DNA of 64,000 bases, from assembly GCA_018296165.2 (NCBI GenBank), contig JACKQL020000042.1, positions 310,001 through 374,000 of the forward strand. Reading direction: 5' to 3'. This document shows, in pieces, positions 36,395 to 48,046 of the stretch; the first letter of the stretch is position 1, and each line of letters starts with the position of its first letter. The stretch is from Termitomyces sp. T153 (lineage: Eukaryota > Basidiomycota > Agaricomycetes > Agaricales > Lyophyllaceae). A program made the translations under genes and the position numbers. Below the pieces are notes generated by a model, which saw only the letters and a list, made by a program, of their open reading frames with translations, searched no databases and had not been told where the DNA came from.

Positions 36395-36485
36395 TACACC
36401 GAAGGGGAGTCGAACCCCTGCCGCTTGCTTCAAACAACGAAATAGCGATGGAAGGCAAGCATGATAACCGCTTCACCATCGGTGT
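36395..36485 (-). tRNA. tRNA-Gly (anticodon UCC) with 19-nt intron
   Basis: The cloverleaf folds completely on the minus strand. The acceptor stem is ACACCGA/TCGGTGT, the D stem GTGA/TCAT with AGCGGTTA loop, and the anticodon stem CTTGC/GCAAG with loop CT-TCC-A followed by a 19-nt intron. The variable loop is 4 nt and the T arm is AGGGG-TTCGACT-CCCCT. Anticodon TCC reads GGA. The intron sits one base 3' of the anticodon, the canonical position. It lies about 105 bp upstream of the duplicated membrane-protein gene. Confidence 0.92.
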
Positions 36486-36590
36486 CTTGTACAATATAAA
36501 AACTGCAACATATTCATAGCAAGCTTTCGTTCAACCAATGGCGTAGCTATTATATCCCGAAGGTACTTATCTCGTTGAAGTTCTTGATCG

Positions 36591-39123
36591 ATGTCTGTCG
36601 ACAAAGGGCGTGCCGCGTTCGACACCTCTTCTGCGACAAGGAAATGCAAATATCGGCCTGGATGCCTATGGCTCTTTGCAGGGGCTATCGGCATTGTTGC
36701 GCTCGTCGCGTCTGCATTTCGTTTTTCGGAAGTTGCAACCAGCTATGCTGTTCAACGTGACCTGTACTATCAAGGAGATGTGCATGCCGATTCCAAAATC
36801 GCCCGCCCGCTAATTGACTCGGAGCAGACTTTCGATCTTGCAGTCACGGTGTGGCTTCGAACAGACGAAGACGACCTCGATGGCGAAGAAGTGTCCAAAC
36901 GCTCGCGTTTTAGCCCGATACGTCCTGCCATCCCACTGTACTCCGACATCGCATTCCGAGGGCTTCGCTTGAGGGACAAAAACATATTTGCTACGGTTAA
37001 TTTCACAGTCCCAACAGCGTACTTGTAAGTAAGCAAGTCAGATAAACTACATGCCGTATACTTTATCTCATTTTTCCTAGCCGAAAATCTGACCTCACAA
37101 ATTACGACCTTCGTGGCTCAGTCGTCCTATTACCCACCTCGCCTTCCCCGCTCGACAGAATCATTGACTACTCAACTTTCATACCTAGCTATGTCGAGAC
37201 CTTGCCTGTTCGTTCGTGGCCGTAAGTCAACTTCAAACTTCACATAGCATGCACCTAGCGCTCAACCTTTTCAAGATTCCCACTAGGCTCTTCACCTATG
37301 GGTGGGAAAACTTTGGCGGACAAAGCAGTAGAAAGATTTGGTGTCTCGGTTCCGCTTCTCGAATTTCACAACATTCGTAAGAGGTGTGAGGACTCAGAGG
37401 ACAATTTCTATGAGGATGACGATGGGAGCATTTCATCCACTACGCACTCCAAATCTCCTTTGACCCATCACCCCTACATTGTCACTCGGTACGTGCAGAG
37501 TTCGGTTGCTGAGATTAACTACTCATCTCTGATAGCACTCAAATACGCATTGTCGATGAGACTGCGCTTTTTGACAGAAAAGCCTATATAGCGAAGCAAA
37601 GGATGCTCAATTTCATATCCGTAGGTCACTTTCTTCAAGTCTCCTGACATGGTTTACTCTTGCAGTAGTGCAAAGAAGAGCAGGCAATATTGTATCCTTC
37701 GATACTCGATTGCAACAGATCCTATGTCAATGCTGGACATGTAGAGGCGGCCATAACACTTGAAAGGGCAGACAATAAAGGAATCAAAGATGTTGTGTAT
37801 TCTCCATTCATCTCTACTTCGACATTTGTTGGCCCAAAGGTAAGATATCTCGCGCCTTATTTCGCAAAAGTCACTCACTTTTTTCCACTCTAGGACCTCC
37901 TTCCGATTCCAGTGCACCGACAAATTTGTTCGACGACGCAGGATTCCATCCAAGCTGCTGCTGATGACCGAGAAGCAGTAGACGTGTCCTGGAAACTCTC
38001 ATTCTATGGAGGGTCCTTTCGTAGAGTTTATGGGCTAGAAATGATTGAAGCTCTCCACCGCGAGACTAAATTTGACATGGAAGCTAGTGACCATGATCTC
38101 ATGTATGTTCATGATAACGTAGAATTCAGAGGTAAGCCATTTTAAACTAAACAGTGTTACAGTATGTCCCCACCAGTACTAAGCGTGATCGTTCAGACGG
38201 GCTCTATGGGTACAAGCATCGCCAGGATATACACCCGAGACGTCGCTTACTGTTAATATTCCTGCGGTCAGTATCCCATATTTTGTTTTGTGTTTCACGC
38301 TGACTCCCTCTCGAGGTTCGTTTTTTCCACCTCGGTCGAGTGTTTTGATAGCTTCTATTGGTTTACGCGGACCACGACTGTCGGAATCAGCACCTTGGGT
38401 ACTCTTCTTTTCGCCGGCTACAAGTTACCTGAGATATACGTGGTCGACGTCATTCCAGCCTCATTACACAACGAAGGGATCTTCGACTGGTTGGGGACTC
38501 TCTTCTCTGTTGCAAGATACCTCTTCCCAGTCGTCTTCATGATCAAGACAGTCCTTCATTTGAGTGTTCCCCATTCCGGAAGGCCCCTGTGGAGCCGATG
38601 GATCCCTCATCGAGTGCCACTGACTCACGCGGAGCGAGCGAGTCAAAGGATAGAGAATCGAATGAGCTCATGGTCCAAGGGCTGCGTCAGTGCCTCGTTG
38701 CAACTATCACTAGTAACTCAAAGGCTGAGGAAACCCTTTCAGATCATAATTGGGGCCTTTGTCATATACTACGCGTTCTCACCCCATTCTTATGCTGTGA
38801 TACCGGCAATTTTGCCCGCTGCGCCAGATGTTTATGACTATAGCTGGCTGATTAATGGCTGGTATTATTTCGCCACGCCAATGGATGTTATGGGTGAATT
38901 TTTCCAACTCTTGTTGAATTGGCGGTCAAAGTCTTTCGCTGGCAGCTACAAAGTCACTCCTTTGTTGTCACTAGGGGCAATCCTCATTGGTATGTTGGAA
39001 TATATCCCAGGAGTCATTGGGCCGTATGATACGCGACCAAGTCTGGCTGCTCAAGAGTTCGTAGAACTTGTGTTAGCGTCTATTAGGTTGTGGCAGTCAC
39101 TTATGTATCCTCACGTTGAATAA
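36591..39123 (+). CDS. Multipass membrane protein, copy A (family unknown)
   Basis: Nine exons (36591-37024, 37081-37221, 37276-37488, 37536-37620, 37669-37839, 37894-38131, 38197-38266, 38316-38685, 38743-39123) join in phase to 700 residues. A first membrane segment lies at about residues 22-45 (CLWLFAGAIGIVALVASAF). A hydrophilic region of about 370 residues follows, with several potential N-glycosylation sites, and then a multipass C-terminal third (GISTLGTLLFAG, WLGTLFSVARYLFPVVFM, IIIGAFVIYYAFSPH, YKVTPLLSLGAILIG). The layout suggests one large extracytoplasmic domain. No known family was recognised. The same structure and intron positions occur in copy B at 45355-47902. It is followed 150 bp downstream by an F-box-like gene on the same strand. 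Confidence 0.75.
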
Positions 39124-39275
39124 TACATTGGAATGTGACTCAAATGAGCATGGAATATTTACGTTAGGGTCGACGACCCTGTCCAAAGGTTCATTATGCA
39201 ACTCGGTGGCACAATGATATTGTCTTCACACATAAAGATAGAAGTTTTAGACACAAACCACATTAGCTACCCATC

Positions 39276-40663
39276 ATGCCCCCGAGGAAACGTGCCCGTC
39301 AGACCGCGCTCGAAGATGCCCCGGAACCGGCGCCCAAGTCACCGCTGCCCCTAGATGCCAACACCAAGGGAGTGTTCGACCTGCCTGACGAGATCTGGCT
39401 CGAGATCTTGTCCCACTTCTCCAGTGTGCGCATCCCAACCTTGAGACTCAATGACGCGCCATTACTCTCTTCTTCCACCCTCGAGCGCGAGCATGCTCTT
39501 CGAGCACTTACTCAGACGTGTCGTGCTTTCCGTGCTTTTCTCTTGCCTGAACTCTGGGTACGTTTTGAGGTCTGTGCGTTGCATAACCAGCTCGAGTATT
39601 ATCCAGTGAGACTCGGAGATCGTTGTGTGTATTTATAGCACAATCCGTGCTTTTTTGCTTTTTTTGTTTGGACTGATGTTTTTGAAGTGTCAGCCTCGAC
39701 GGGACAGCAGAATCCTGATGACTTTGATATTGCTGGAGCCTGGTACAGGGATATTGCCGAAGCTCTTGAAAAACGGTCGAACGGTCTTAGGCAGAGTCCA
39801 TACCACGCGAACTACGTCCGGTAAGGTGTAATCAAGTTGTATACAGGGTGACCAGATCAGTTGACTTTTCCCTCGATAGAATCGTCAGCGTCGCCCTAAC
39901 GCGATGCAAAGCCGCTACGGCGCTCGACGCATTTGTGCGATGCCTTAAGGTTCTGCCCAACCTACACACGCTGCAAATCCTCCGTGCGCACTCACAAATG
40001 ACGACGCATCTCAAGAACGCGTTCGGGCAACACAAGATCCCGCAGGTCCGCACGATCGTCCTCCCAGATTACGCGCATAACGTGTTGCGTGCGTGCCCTG
40101 AAGTGAGGGTGGTGATGTGTAATTGTGAGGAAGGGAGTAAACTGATTGGCGCGATCGCAAAGGAGTGTAAGAAGGTGCAGGTGTTGAGAGGGTTCTATCC
40201 GAATGTTAATATGATGAAAAGTATGTCGATGCGGTTTGGGTACTCGGGGAAAATTCATTGCTCATTTGCGTCGTATGTAGGAATCGTCAGAGGCGTGCCG
40301 AATCTTGAAGAAATTTCGATGGGATGCTCAGATGTCGTATGTACTTATCCTCCGTATCTTTTTACCCCTACTTACCCCAATCTTTCCTGCTTCATCCCAC
40401 AGAAAATCATAGAAATGCTCTCGCCTCTCGAACACCTTCGCGCGATTGAGATCTGTGTAGTGTCTCAGGCGCTTTCGAACAAAGAGAGTGGCAGGGAATA
40501 CGCCCTGGAGATCATAAAGTGTCTTACTGCAGCGAAGAAGATCTTACTGAATAAGACAAATGGGAAGAATGAGAATGAAAAGAAGCAAATATGGTTGAGG
40601 GTGAGACATCATGAATCGAGGCATGGGAAGGCGACCGTTAAGGAGGTTCCGCTGGGGCTTTAA
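39276..40663 (+). CDS. F-box-like protein, paralogue 1 (intact)
   Basis: Five exons (39276-39624, 39688-39820, 39880-40220, 40281-40336, 40403-40663) give 379 residues in phase. The N-terminus is basic (PPRKRARQ). The F-box-like segment FDLPDEIWLEILSHFSSV is at about residues 35-55, then ALRALTQTCRAFRAFLLPELW. The remainder is a leucine-containing repeat-like region (LKVLPNLHTLQI, VPNLEEISM, LSPLEHLRAIEI). Such proteins are candidate substrate receptors of SCF ubiquitin ligases (family knowledge). Exon borders were checked against the two paralogues at 40993-42411 and 43633-44992. Low sequence identity to them indicates the older split. Confidence 0.78.
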
Positions 40664-40992
40664 GGTTAGTGGGATGTAGGATGGTTGATGGGAGTTGTTC
40701 CTGGATATTAGAATTCTATGCAGTTTGTGCTATTGCAGCAGACGACAGACTTACATTTCTACTGACTTGCTGCAGTCGGACTGGCCAGTCAGTCCTTCTT
40801 ACTATTGAAAATGCTGTCAAGAACTTTGGACTTCAGGTTTCGTCGACATAAGTAGGGTCAACAGTAGGAGGATCCAAGGTTCAGATGATCAATTGTTGGA
40901 TGACGGCGAACTAAGAGTCGGAATGCATACCTACTACGCATTCCTCACGAAATATTGATACATAAGGTTTCGATAGGAATATATTTCATATT
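40664..40992. other. Convergent intergenic region
   Basis: Between the 3' ends of two F-box-like paralogues. No further feature seen. Confidence 0.4.
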
Positions 40993-42411
40993 TCAGGGGC
41001 GCGAATTTCCGTGCGACAGAGACGACGTTCGTAACCTACTAGTAGTAGCTGACACGCGACCTGGATGCGTTCCCACCGGCGAAGCATAGACGTCTAACTC
41101 CATCGACCAAGGTTGTATAAAATCACTGCGGTAGGGCCGATAATGAAGTACCAACCGAGGGCGATCTTGAGACTGCAGGATCTTTCGTGCAATTTCGATG
41201 GACACCTTGAGTCTATAATTCTCATTGATACGAGTTGGCGTCATGTTTGATGGAGCCCTCAATTCGATTTCGCAGAGATGCTTGAATGAGGATAGCATTC
41301 GAAGTATGTCCTGTGGGTGATAATGTCGGATTGAGAAGGCAGAAACAATAGGAGATTACGCACGAGATCTAGGCTATCACTGGAAGCGACGAATTTGATT
41401 CTCTTGAGATTTGGGACAGTCTTGATGAGACCTGTGAGAGATATTGTTGATAAAGGCCTTCCGTGGATGATATATCTAATGCATACGTACGTCGCATCAT
41501 TTGAGTATCGGGGGTGAACCCCTCCAAATTTTCTACCTTGAAACAGCCTTTTGCAATGGGTGTCAGGAAGGGTCCCCCCTCACCCCTGTTGCTAATGATA
41601 GTCTTGACATCGGGGAAAGAGGCAAGGATGTGATGCGCAAATCTTGGAATGGAGACAGTATGAACCTTCGGGTATCGGTGCCTCGAAAATACGTTCTTGA
41701 GCCGAGTTCTCATCGGGGAAGGCGCATCCGTAATTTGGAAGGTATGGAGGTTTGGAAGAGAGTGTAAGCAGCGCGCAAGGTCTTCAAGGATTTCAGGAGT
41801 GCAACGACGAGTCTCCAATGACACAGTCATTTTACTAGTCAATGTGACATAAGTGAAATGATGAAGGGATCGATCAGCTTGAAAAGGTACTGACCGGACA
41901 TAGGCACCAAGTTCTGGAGTTTGAATGAGGCCTTGACATTTATATTGCAATATTTCATGCGTTTTCCTGAAGGCTGAGTGATAGCTATGAGATTAGGATC
42001 GAAAGATTCGGTTATCTGACGAACGTACGCCTTATCATACTCTGATCTATAAAAACGGCAGGAAAAGTTTGGTCAGGTGGATAAATTTCAACAGTATTCC
42101 ATTGTTCCCATAAGAAGTGGTTTCGGAACTTCCGGCAGGTCTGCGACAAGGCCCGTAGAGCGAATTTGCGTTCAAGCGCGCATTTCACGAAGTCGTAACA
42201 GTAGGGGATGGGGCGACTGGTCAAATGAGAAAAAATCTCATGCCAGATCTCGAAGGGTATGTTGAAGATGAATCCCGTGTTGAACTCAACAGATGACGTA
42301 TTCTCTTCTGCTGATTGAAATCCCTGATCATTCAATCCTGTGCACAAAATTTGTCAAAAGATATGATGGCATAACTTGACACATACGAGATTTTTTCAAG
42401 GGTGGTGGCAT
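40993..42411 (-). CDS. F-box-like protein, paralogue 2 (intact)
   Basis: Six exons (42387-42411, 42029-42337, 41895-41973, 41491-41834, 41364-41431, 40993-41310) join in phase to 380 residues. A tiny basic first exon (MPPPLKKS) precedes the F-box-like FNIPFEIWHEIFSHLTSRPI and ALRALSQTCRKFRNHFLWEQW. Then come CLHSLPNLHTFQITDAP, FPDVKTIIS and TVPNLKRIKF. It is very similar to the broken paralogue at 43633-44992, and about 280-360 bp of upstream sequence is also shared, so this was a tandem duplication. The C-terminus is about 26 residues longer than in that copy. Confidence 0.78.
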
Positions 42412-43632
42412 GGCGACTCGATGGTTAATATACGCTGATAAAACGTTGATATCCTCCATCTATATAACGATATGCAAGTGCCCCGACAAATAACCTCCAT
42501 TGTTCGCTCAGGACAATGACAATCATCAAGTGAGATTTCTTGATTGTGGGTCCCATGCCACAAGGTAAACAAAGCGTTGGCGAAGTCAACAAATCATTGT
42601 ACTTATTAGTCCACGTTGGTAAGTAGTAATTGTACATCGTTTGGGTAATTGCAAACACCAAGTGAGAATTTGATCCGTGGGTTAATAAAGATATAACCTG
42701 TAAATATCGTCATTTAGTGTCCATAGATTTTTTAGTTCCGCACCTGTAACACAAGTATTCAATATTCTCCTTGCCGGGCAGGTATGCGTATAGTAATACC
42801 ATCCAAGGTATTACGGACTGTACGCAAAATTCCGACAGGGTTCCGACAGAGAGCTCTGTCTGAGGCAGCTCAAAGATAACGATGAAAATGTTTTGACTCA
42901 CCTCGGTGTCTGACCTTTCTGCAAAGGCTTTCGGCTCTGAAATTGCTTGGATATACTCCTTGATTGATGTTTTTCATGACAATCTTTGTGCAAGATGTCT
43001 AAACGCAAGGGGTGCACGCGAAAGTACGGTGGCCAGAGCAAAGAGGTTGACTGAAGATGCCAGTGAGGCAGCAGGTAACGAAGGCAAGCGACGTAAGAAC
43101 GTAGGATGAATTTGGAAGAGGGGGGTCATAACTCAGGATAGATGAGAAGACAAGGTTTCGATGCTGAGAGAGGAAAAAGTCTGAAAGGAAAAGAAGGATT
43201 GATGAGGGGAAGACGAGAGGCAGAAGAAATATGAACTTGAAGCACTGGCAGATTGCAGAACTGCGAAAAGGGCTCAGAAAATTGGCTGATTCAGTTGCCA
43301 GCCAGACTTGCATCTCATGCACCACTTGTCCTCTTTAAACCTTTCGCTAAGTCGGGTCGATAATGGATAGATGATATGATGAATTGTTGCAATGAATCAT
43401 GATGGCGAACTGAGAGATTACCAACAATGGAGTCCAACCAAAGTCCAACATTAACGTTAAATTAGATGATCTATTCCTCCATATTTACAAGTATACGATC
43501 GGAGATTCTATGATTTCAACAATATATACTTCGAGGATACGAATCCCAGTCGAGTCTATGGGACAGGAGACAATGGTCGTGACTAACTGTCATTCTACTC
43601 AGCAGTTACTGACTATTTCTACTGATGAGGTG
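42412..43632. other. Intergenic between tandem F-box copies
   Basis: The first part (to about 42800) is homologous to 45060-45340, upstream of the other copy. The remainder (42850-43630) is unique, with short ORFs only. Confidence 0.5.
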
Positions 43633-44992
43633 CTAGTAGACGTCTGATTCCATCGTCCAAGGTTGTAAGAAACCATTACTGTAGGGCTGATGATGAAGCA
43701 CCAACCGAGCGCGATCTCTAGACTGCAGAATCTTTCGTGCGATTTCGATGAACGCCTTGAGTCTATAATCTTCATTGATACGAGTCGGTGTCATGTTTAA
43801 TGGGGCCCTCAATTCAATATTGCAAAGGTGCTTGAATGAGGACAACATTCGAAGCATGTCCTGTGGATGATAGTGTTGGATTGAGAAGGAAGGCTAAGCG
43901 ATAGGAAGTTACGCACAAGGTCCAGGCTTTGACTGGAAGTCACGAATTTGATTCTCTTGAGATTTGGGACAGTCTTGATGAGACCTGTCAGGTATATTGT
44001 CAATACAGGCTCTCCATAACTAGGAATATATCTGATGTTTAACATGAATAGGCAGCATACGTACGTCGCATCATTTTGGCATCGGGAGCGAACCCCTCCA
44101 AATTTTCTACCTTGGGACAGCCATTTGCAATGGGTGTCAGGAAGAGCCCTCCATCTGAACTACTGTGGCAGATCACGGTTTCAACCTCAGGAACGAGGGA
44201 AGGACGTTATGAGCGAATCTCAGAATAGAGACAGTATGAACCTTCGGGCATTGGTGCCCCGAGAATAAATTCTTGAGCCGAATTGTCATCGAAGAGGGCG
44301 CATGCGTGATTTGGAAGGTATGGAGGTTTGGAAGAGAGTGTAAGCAGCGCGCAAGGTCTTCAAGGATTTCAGGAGTACAGCGACGAGTCTCCAATGACAC
44401 AGTCATTTTACTAGTCAATATGGCATAAGCGAAATGATAGGATCGAGCAGCTTAGAGATTGTACTAACCGGACATAGACACTAAGTTCTGGAGCTTGAAT
44501 AAGGCCTTGACATTTGTATTGCAATATTTCATGCGTTTTCCTGAAGGCTGAGTGATAGCCATGAGATTAGGGTCAAAGATTCGGTTATCTGACGAACGTA
44601 CGCCTTCTCATACACTGATCTATAAAAACGGCAGGAAAAGTTTGGTCAGGTGGATAAATTTCAACAGTATTCCATTGTTCCCAGAAGAAGTGGTTTCGAA
44701 ACTTCTGGCAGGTCTGCGACAAAGCCCGCAGAGCAGATTTGCGTTTGAGCACGTATTCGAAAGGCATGTAACAACAAGGAACAGGGTAGCTCATTAAGTG
44801 GGAAAGAATCTCATGCCAAATCTCTTGGGGTATGTTATAGATGAGTCCCAGGTTGGACTCAGCAGATCTAGATAGCGACGTGTTCTCTTCTGTTAATTGA
44901 AATTCTTCAGCATTGGGTCCTGTGCATCAAAGTCGTGAGAAGATATGGCATGGCATGAGGTGATACGTACGAGGTTTCTTTAAGGCTGGCAT
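43633..44992 (-). pseudogene. F-box-like protein, paralogue 3 (1-nt deletion)
   Basis: Same exon plan as paralogue 2 from ATG 44992 (MPALKKP) to the stop at 43633. F-box segment YNIPQEIWHEILSHLMS. After ILRFAHNVLPSF the frame shifts: where the intact copy reads TTTCCCCGATG, this copy reads TTCCTGAGG (about 44190), one base short, and meets TGA near 44175. Downstream of the lesion the other frame again matches the paralogue (VENLEGF, TVPNLKRIKF, NIELRAP). Everything else looks sound, so the loss is recent or the base is a sequencing error. Confidence 0.75.
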
Positions 44993-45354
44993 GGCGAAGC
45001 AGGTTCACACCAGCAAGTCGAGAGTCTGCATTTATATATTTGTACGCGTTCCTTCGATACCACCTTCATTCTACATTCAGGGCAGATGATAATTGTCAAT
45101 TTGTGGTCCTATGGTTGTGGGTTGTTCATGCCAACCGGTAAATACAACCGGTAAACAAGAACCAACGAAGTCTATAAATCATTGTCATTTGTAGTGGTTG
45201 CACGTACAGGTGACGATTTTGTATGTCTCGTGCCATAAGCGAATAAAAAAATGTCTGCAAAAGCCTGTATTAGTCCAAGTTCCATATCTGTAACGTAAGT
45301 ATTCAACATACTCCCGGCTGGAAAGGTATATACTATCCTCTACACATTAGTGTA
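44993..45354. other. Intergenic between copy B and F-box paralogue 3
   Basis: Promoter side of the F-box pseudogene, with homology to 42420-42800. Confidence 0.5.
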
Positions 45355-47902
45355 CTAAATGTGGGGGTGCGTAAGTGATTGCCATAGCCTAATTGACGTT
45401 AACACAAGTTCTGCGAATTCATGAGCAACCAGACGCGGTCGCGCATCATACGGCCCAACAACTCCAGGTATATATTCCACGAATCTTGTGAGGATGAGCC
45501 CTAGTGACAACAAAGGGGTGACTTTGTAGCTGCCAGCGTAAGACTTTGACTGCCAGGTCAACAGGATCTGGAAGAATATACCCGTTATATCCATTGGAAA
45601 TGCGAAATAAGGCCAGCTGTCAATCAGCCAGCTGTGGTAGTAATCATCTGATAGTGCGGCGGGCAAAATCGCCGGTATTACAGGATAGGAATGGGGTGAG
45701 AATGCGTAGTATATGACAAAAACTCCGATTATAATCTGAAGGGTCCCATCAGCCATTGATTTACTGACGATAGTCGAAAGAGATACTGACGGAGCCCTTG
45801 AACCATAAGCTCATTTGATCCTCTATCCTTTGACTCGCTCGCTCCGCGTGGGTCAATGACATTCGATGGGGGACCCATCGACTCCACAAAGACCTCTCAA
45901 GACGGGAACTCGTCAAATGAAAAACTGTTTTGACCATGAATACGACCGGAAAGAGTGATATTGTAATAGAAAAGAGAGTTCCCAGCCATTCAAAAACCCC
46001 TTCATTGTGTAACGAGGCTGTAACGAAATCGGGCACAACTATCGTAATAAACTTGGAGCCGGCGAAAAGAAGGGTGCCCAAGGTACTGATTCCAACACTC
46101 GTTGTCCGCGTAAACCAATAGAAGCCATCAGAACAGACAAGCAAAATGGAAAGAACGAGCCTCGAGTAAGGTGAGCGTGATAAAGCAAGTGAACATGGGA
46201 GACTGACTGCAAGAATAGCAACAATGAGCGACGCCTTGGGTGGGAATCCTGGCGATGTTTGTACCCATAGAAACCGTCTGATCGAATAAACTTAGTGGCT
46301 GGCGGGGAAACACTGTTTACTTTGGAGGACTTACCTGTGAGTTCTACTTTATCATGAGCTAGCGCGAGATGATGGTCACTCGTTTCCATATCGAATCTAG
46401 TCTGGCGATCGAGCTTTTCCATCTCCTCCAGAAAGGCAAGCTTGGGAAAAGACCATCCAGAAAACGATAATTTCCAGGACACGTCCACCGTTTCTCGGTC
46501 ATCAGCAGCAGCTTGGATGGTATCTTCCGTCGTCGAACAAATTTGTCGGTGCACTGGAATCGGAAGGAGGTCCTTGAGCGGAAGAGTGAGTCACTTTCGC
46601 GAACAAGTCTAAAGCTTTCTTACCTTTGGACCAACAGATTTCGAGAAAGAGATGTACGGAGAATACACGACGTCGTTGATTCCCTTTTTGTCTGCCCTTT
46701 TAAGTGTTATAGCCGTCTCGACATGTCCAGCATTGGCATAGGATCTGTCGCAATCGTGTATCGAAGGAAACAATATCGCTTGTTGTTTGCACTGTGACAA
46801 GAGTGAGTTACGTCAGGAACTTGACAAAAGGAAAACGTGACCCACAGATATCTGCTTGAGTATCCTATGCTTCTCTAGGTAGGCTCTTCTGTCAAAAAGT
46901 GCGGTCTCATCGACAATGCGGATTTGAGTGCTATTAGAGATGAGTACTCAATCTCAACAATCGAACTCCGTACATACCGAGTAACAATGTAGGGGTGGTG
47001 GGTCAAAGGAGATTTGAATTCTGTGGTCGATGAAATACTCTCATCATCTTCCTCATAGAAATCGTACTCAGACTTCTCACACCTCTTACGAATATTGTGA
47101 AATTCGAGAAGCGGAAGCGAGGCGCCAAAACTTTCAAGCGCCTTGTCCGACAAAGTTTTCTTGCCCACACGTGAAGAGTTTAATGGAAATCTGAGAAAGG
47201 TTGAGCGTTAGGTGCATATGCTACATGAATTTGACTTACGGCCATGAACGAACAGGAAAGGTTTCGATGAATCTAGGTATCGAAGTCGAGTAGTCAATGA
47301 TTTTGTCGATTTGGGAAGGCGAGGTGTGTAACAGGACGACTGAGCCACGAAGGTCGTAATTTGTGAGGTCAGATTTTCGGCTAGGAAAAATGAGAAAAAG
47401 CACACAACACGCATTTTATTTGACTGACTTACAAGTATGCTGTTGGGACTGTGAAATTTACCGTGGCAAATGCATTCTTGTCTCTCAAGCGAAGACCTCG
47501 AAATATAATGTCGGAGTACAGTGGGATAGCGGGAGATATCGGACTAAAACGCGGATGTTCGGACATTTCTTCATCATCAATGTCGTCTTCATATTCTTCT
47601 ACTCGAAGCCACACCGTGACTGCAAGATCGAAAGTCTGCTCAGAGCCAATTAGAGGGCGGGCAATCTCGGAATCGATGTGCACGTCTCCTTTGTAGTACA
47701 GAGCGCGTTGAACAGCAAGGCCAGTGACAACCTCCGAGATAAATAACGCGATTCCTAGACTAGACGCGACGAGTGCAACAATGCCGATAGCCCCCGCTAA
47801 GAGCCAGAGGCATCCAGGCCGATATCTTGATTTTTTGGACGTCCTTATCGCAGTTGAGGCCCCGCGGCCGACCGCGGCGCACCCTTTGTCGACATCAGAC
47901 AT
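45355..47902 (-). CDS. Multipass membrane protein, copy B (family unknown)
   Basis: Paralogue of the gene at 36591-39123, in opposite orientation with the same intron positions. ATG 47902; first membrane segment CLWLLAGAIGIVALVASSLG. Shared blocks include DSEIARPLIGSEQTFDLAV, HNIRKRCEKSE, CDRSYANAGHVETAITLKR, FYWFTRTTSVGISTLGTLL, HAERASQRIEDQM and YKVTPLLSLGLIL. It ends LTHPHI with TAG at 45355. As in copy A, the last intron runs from a GTCAGT donor to CAG just before IIIG; without it the frame closes. About 700 residues. Both copies look intact, which argues for selection on both. Function unknown. Confidence 0.75.
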
Positions 47903-47916
47903 AGGCCGAAAATTTC

Positions 47917-47963
47917 AACTGAGGCAGGTAGCACTATATAACTGAGGCAAGTAGCACTATATA
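47917..47963 (+). repeat. Two tandem 22-23-bp units upstream of copy B
   Basis: AACTGAGGCAGGTAGCACTA and AACTGAGGCAAGTAGCACTA, each followed by TAT, lie directly before the copy B start codon. One base differs. Confidence 0.75.
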
Positions 47964-48046
47964 GCTATGTTATACAAGTAACATCATATGTTATTTTGAT
48001 CTAAATTTGGGTAACATTCAAACAATTTGAAACAAACACTCTTCTC

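Noticed and set aside
38686..38742. Reading straight through into IIIG in membrane-protein copy A without splicing
   Set aside because: The frame is open in copy A, but copy B has a stop at the same place. The shared GTCAGT donor and CAG acceptor make an intron the better explanation for both.
42906..43109. Plus-strand ORF between F-box copies
   Set aside because: Short, no recognisable product, and absent from the duplicated counterpart region.
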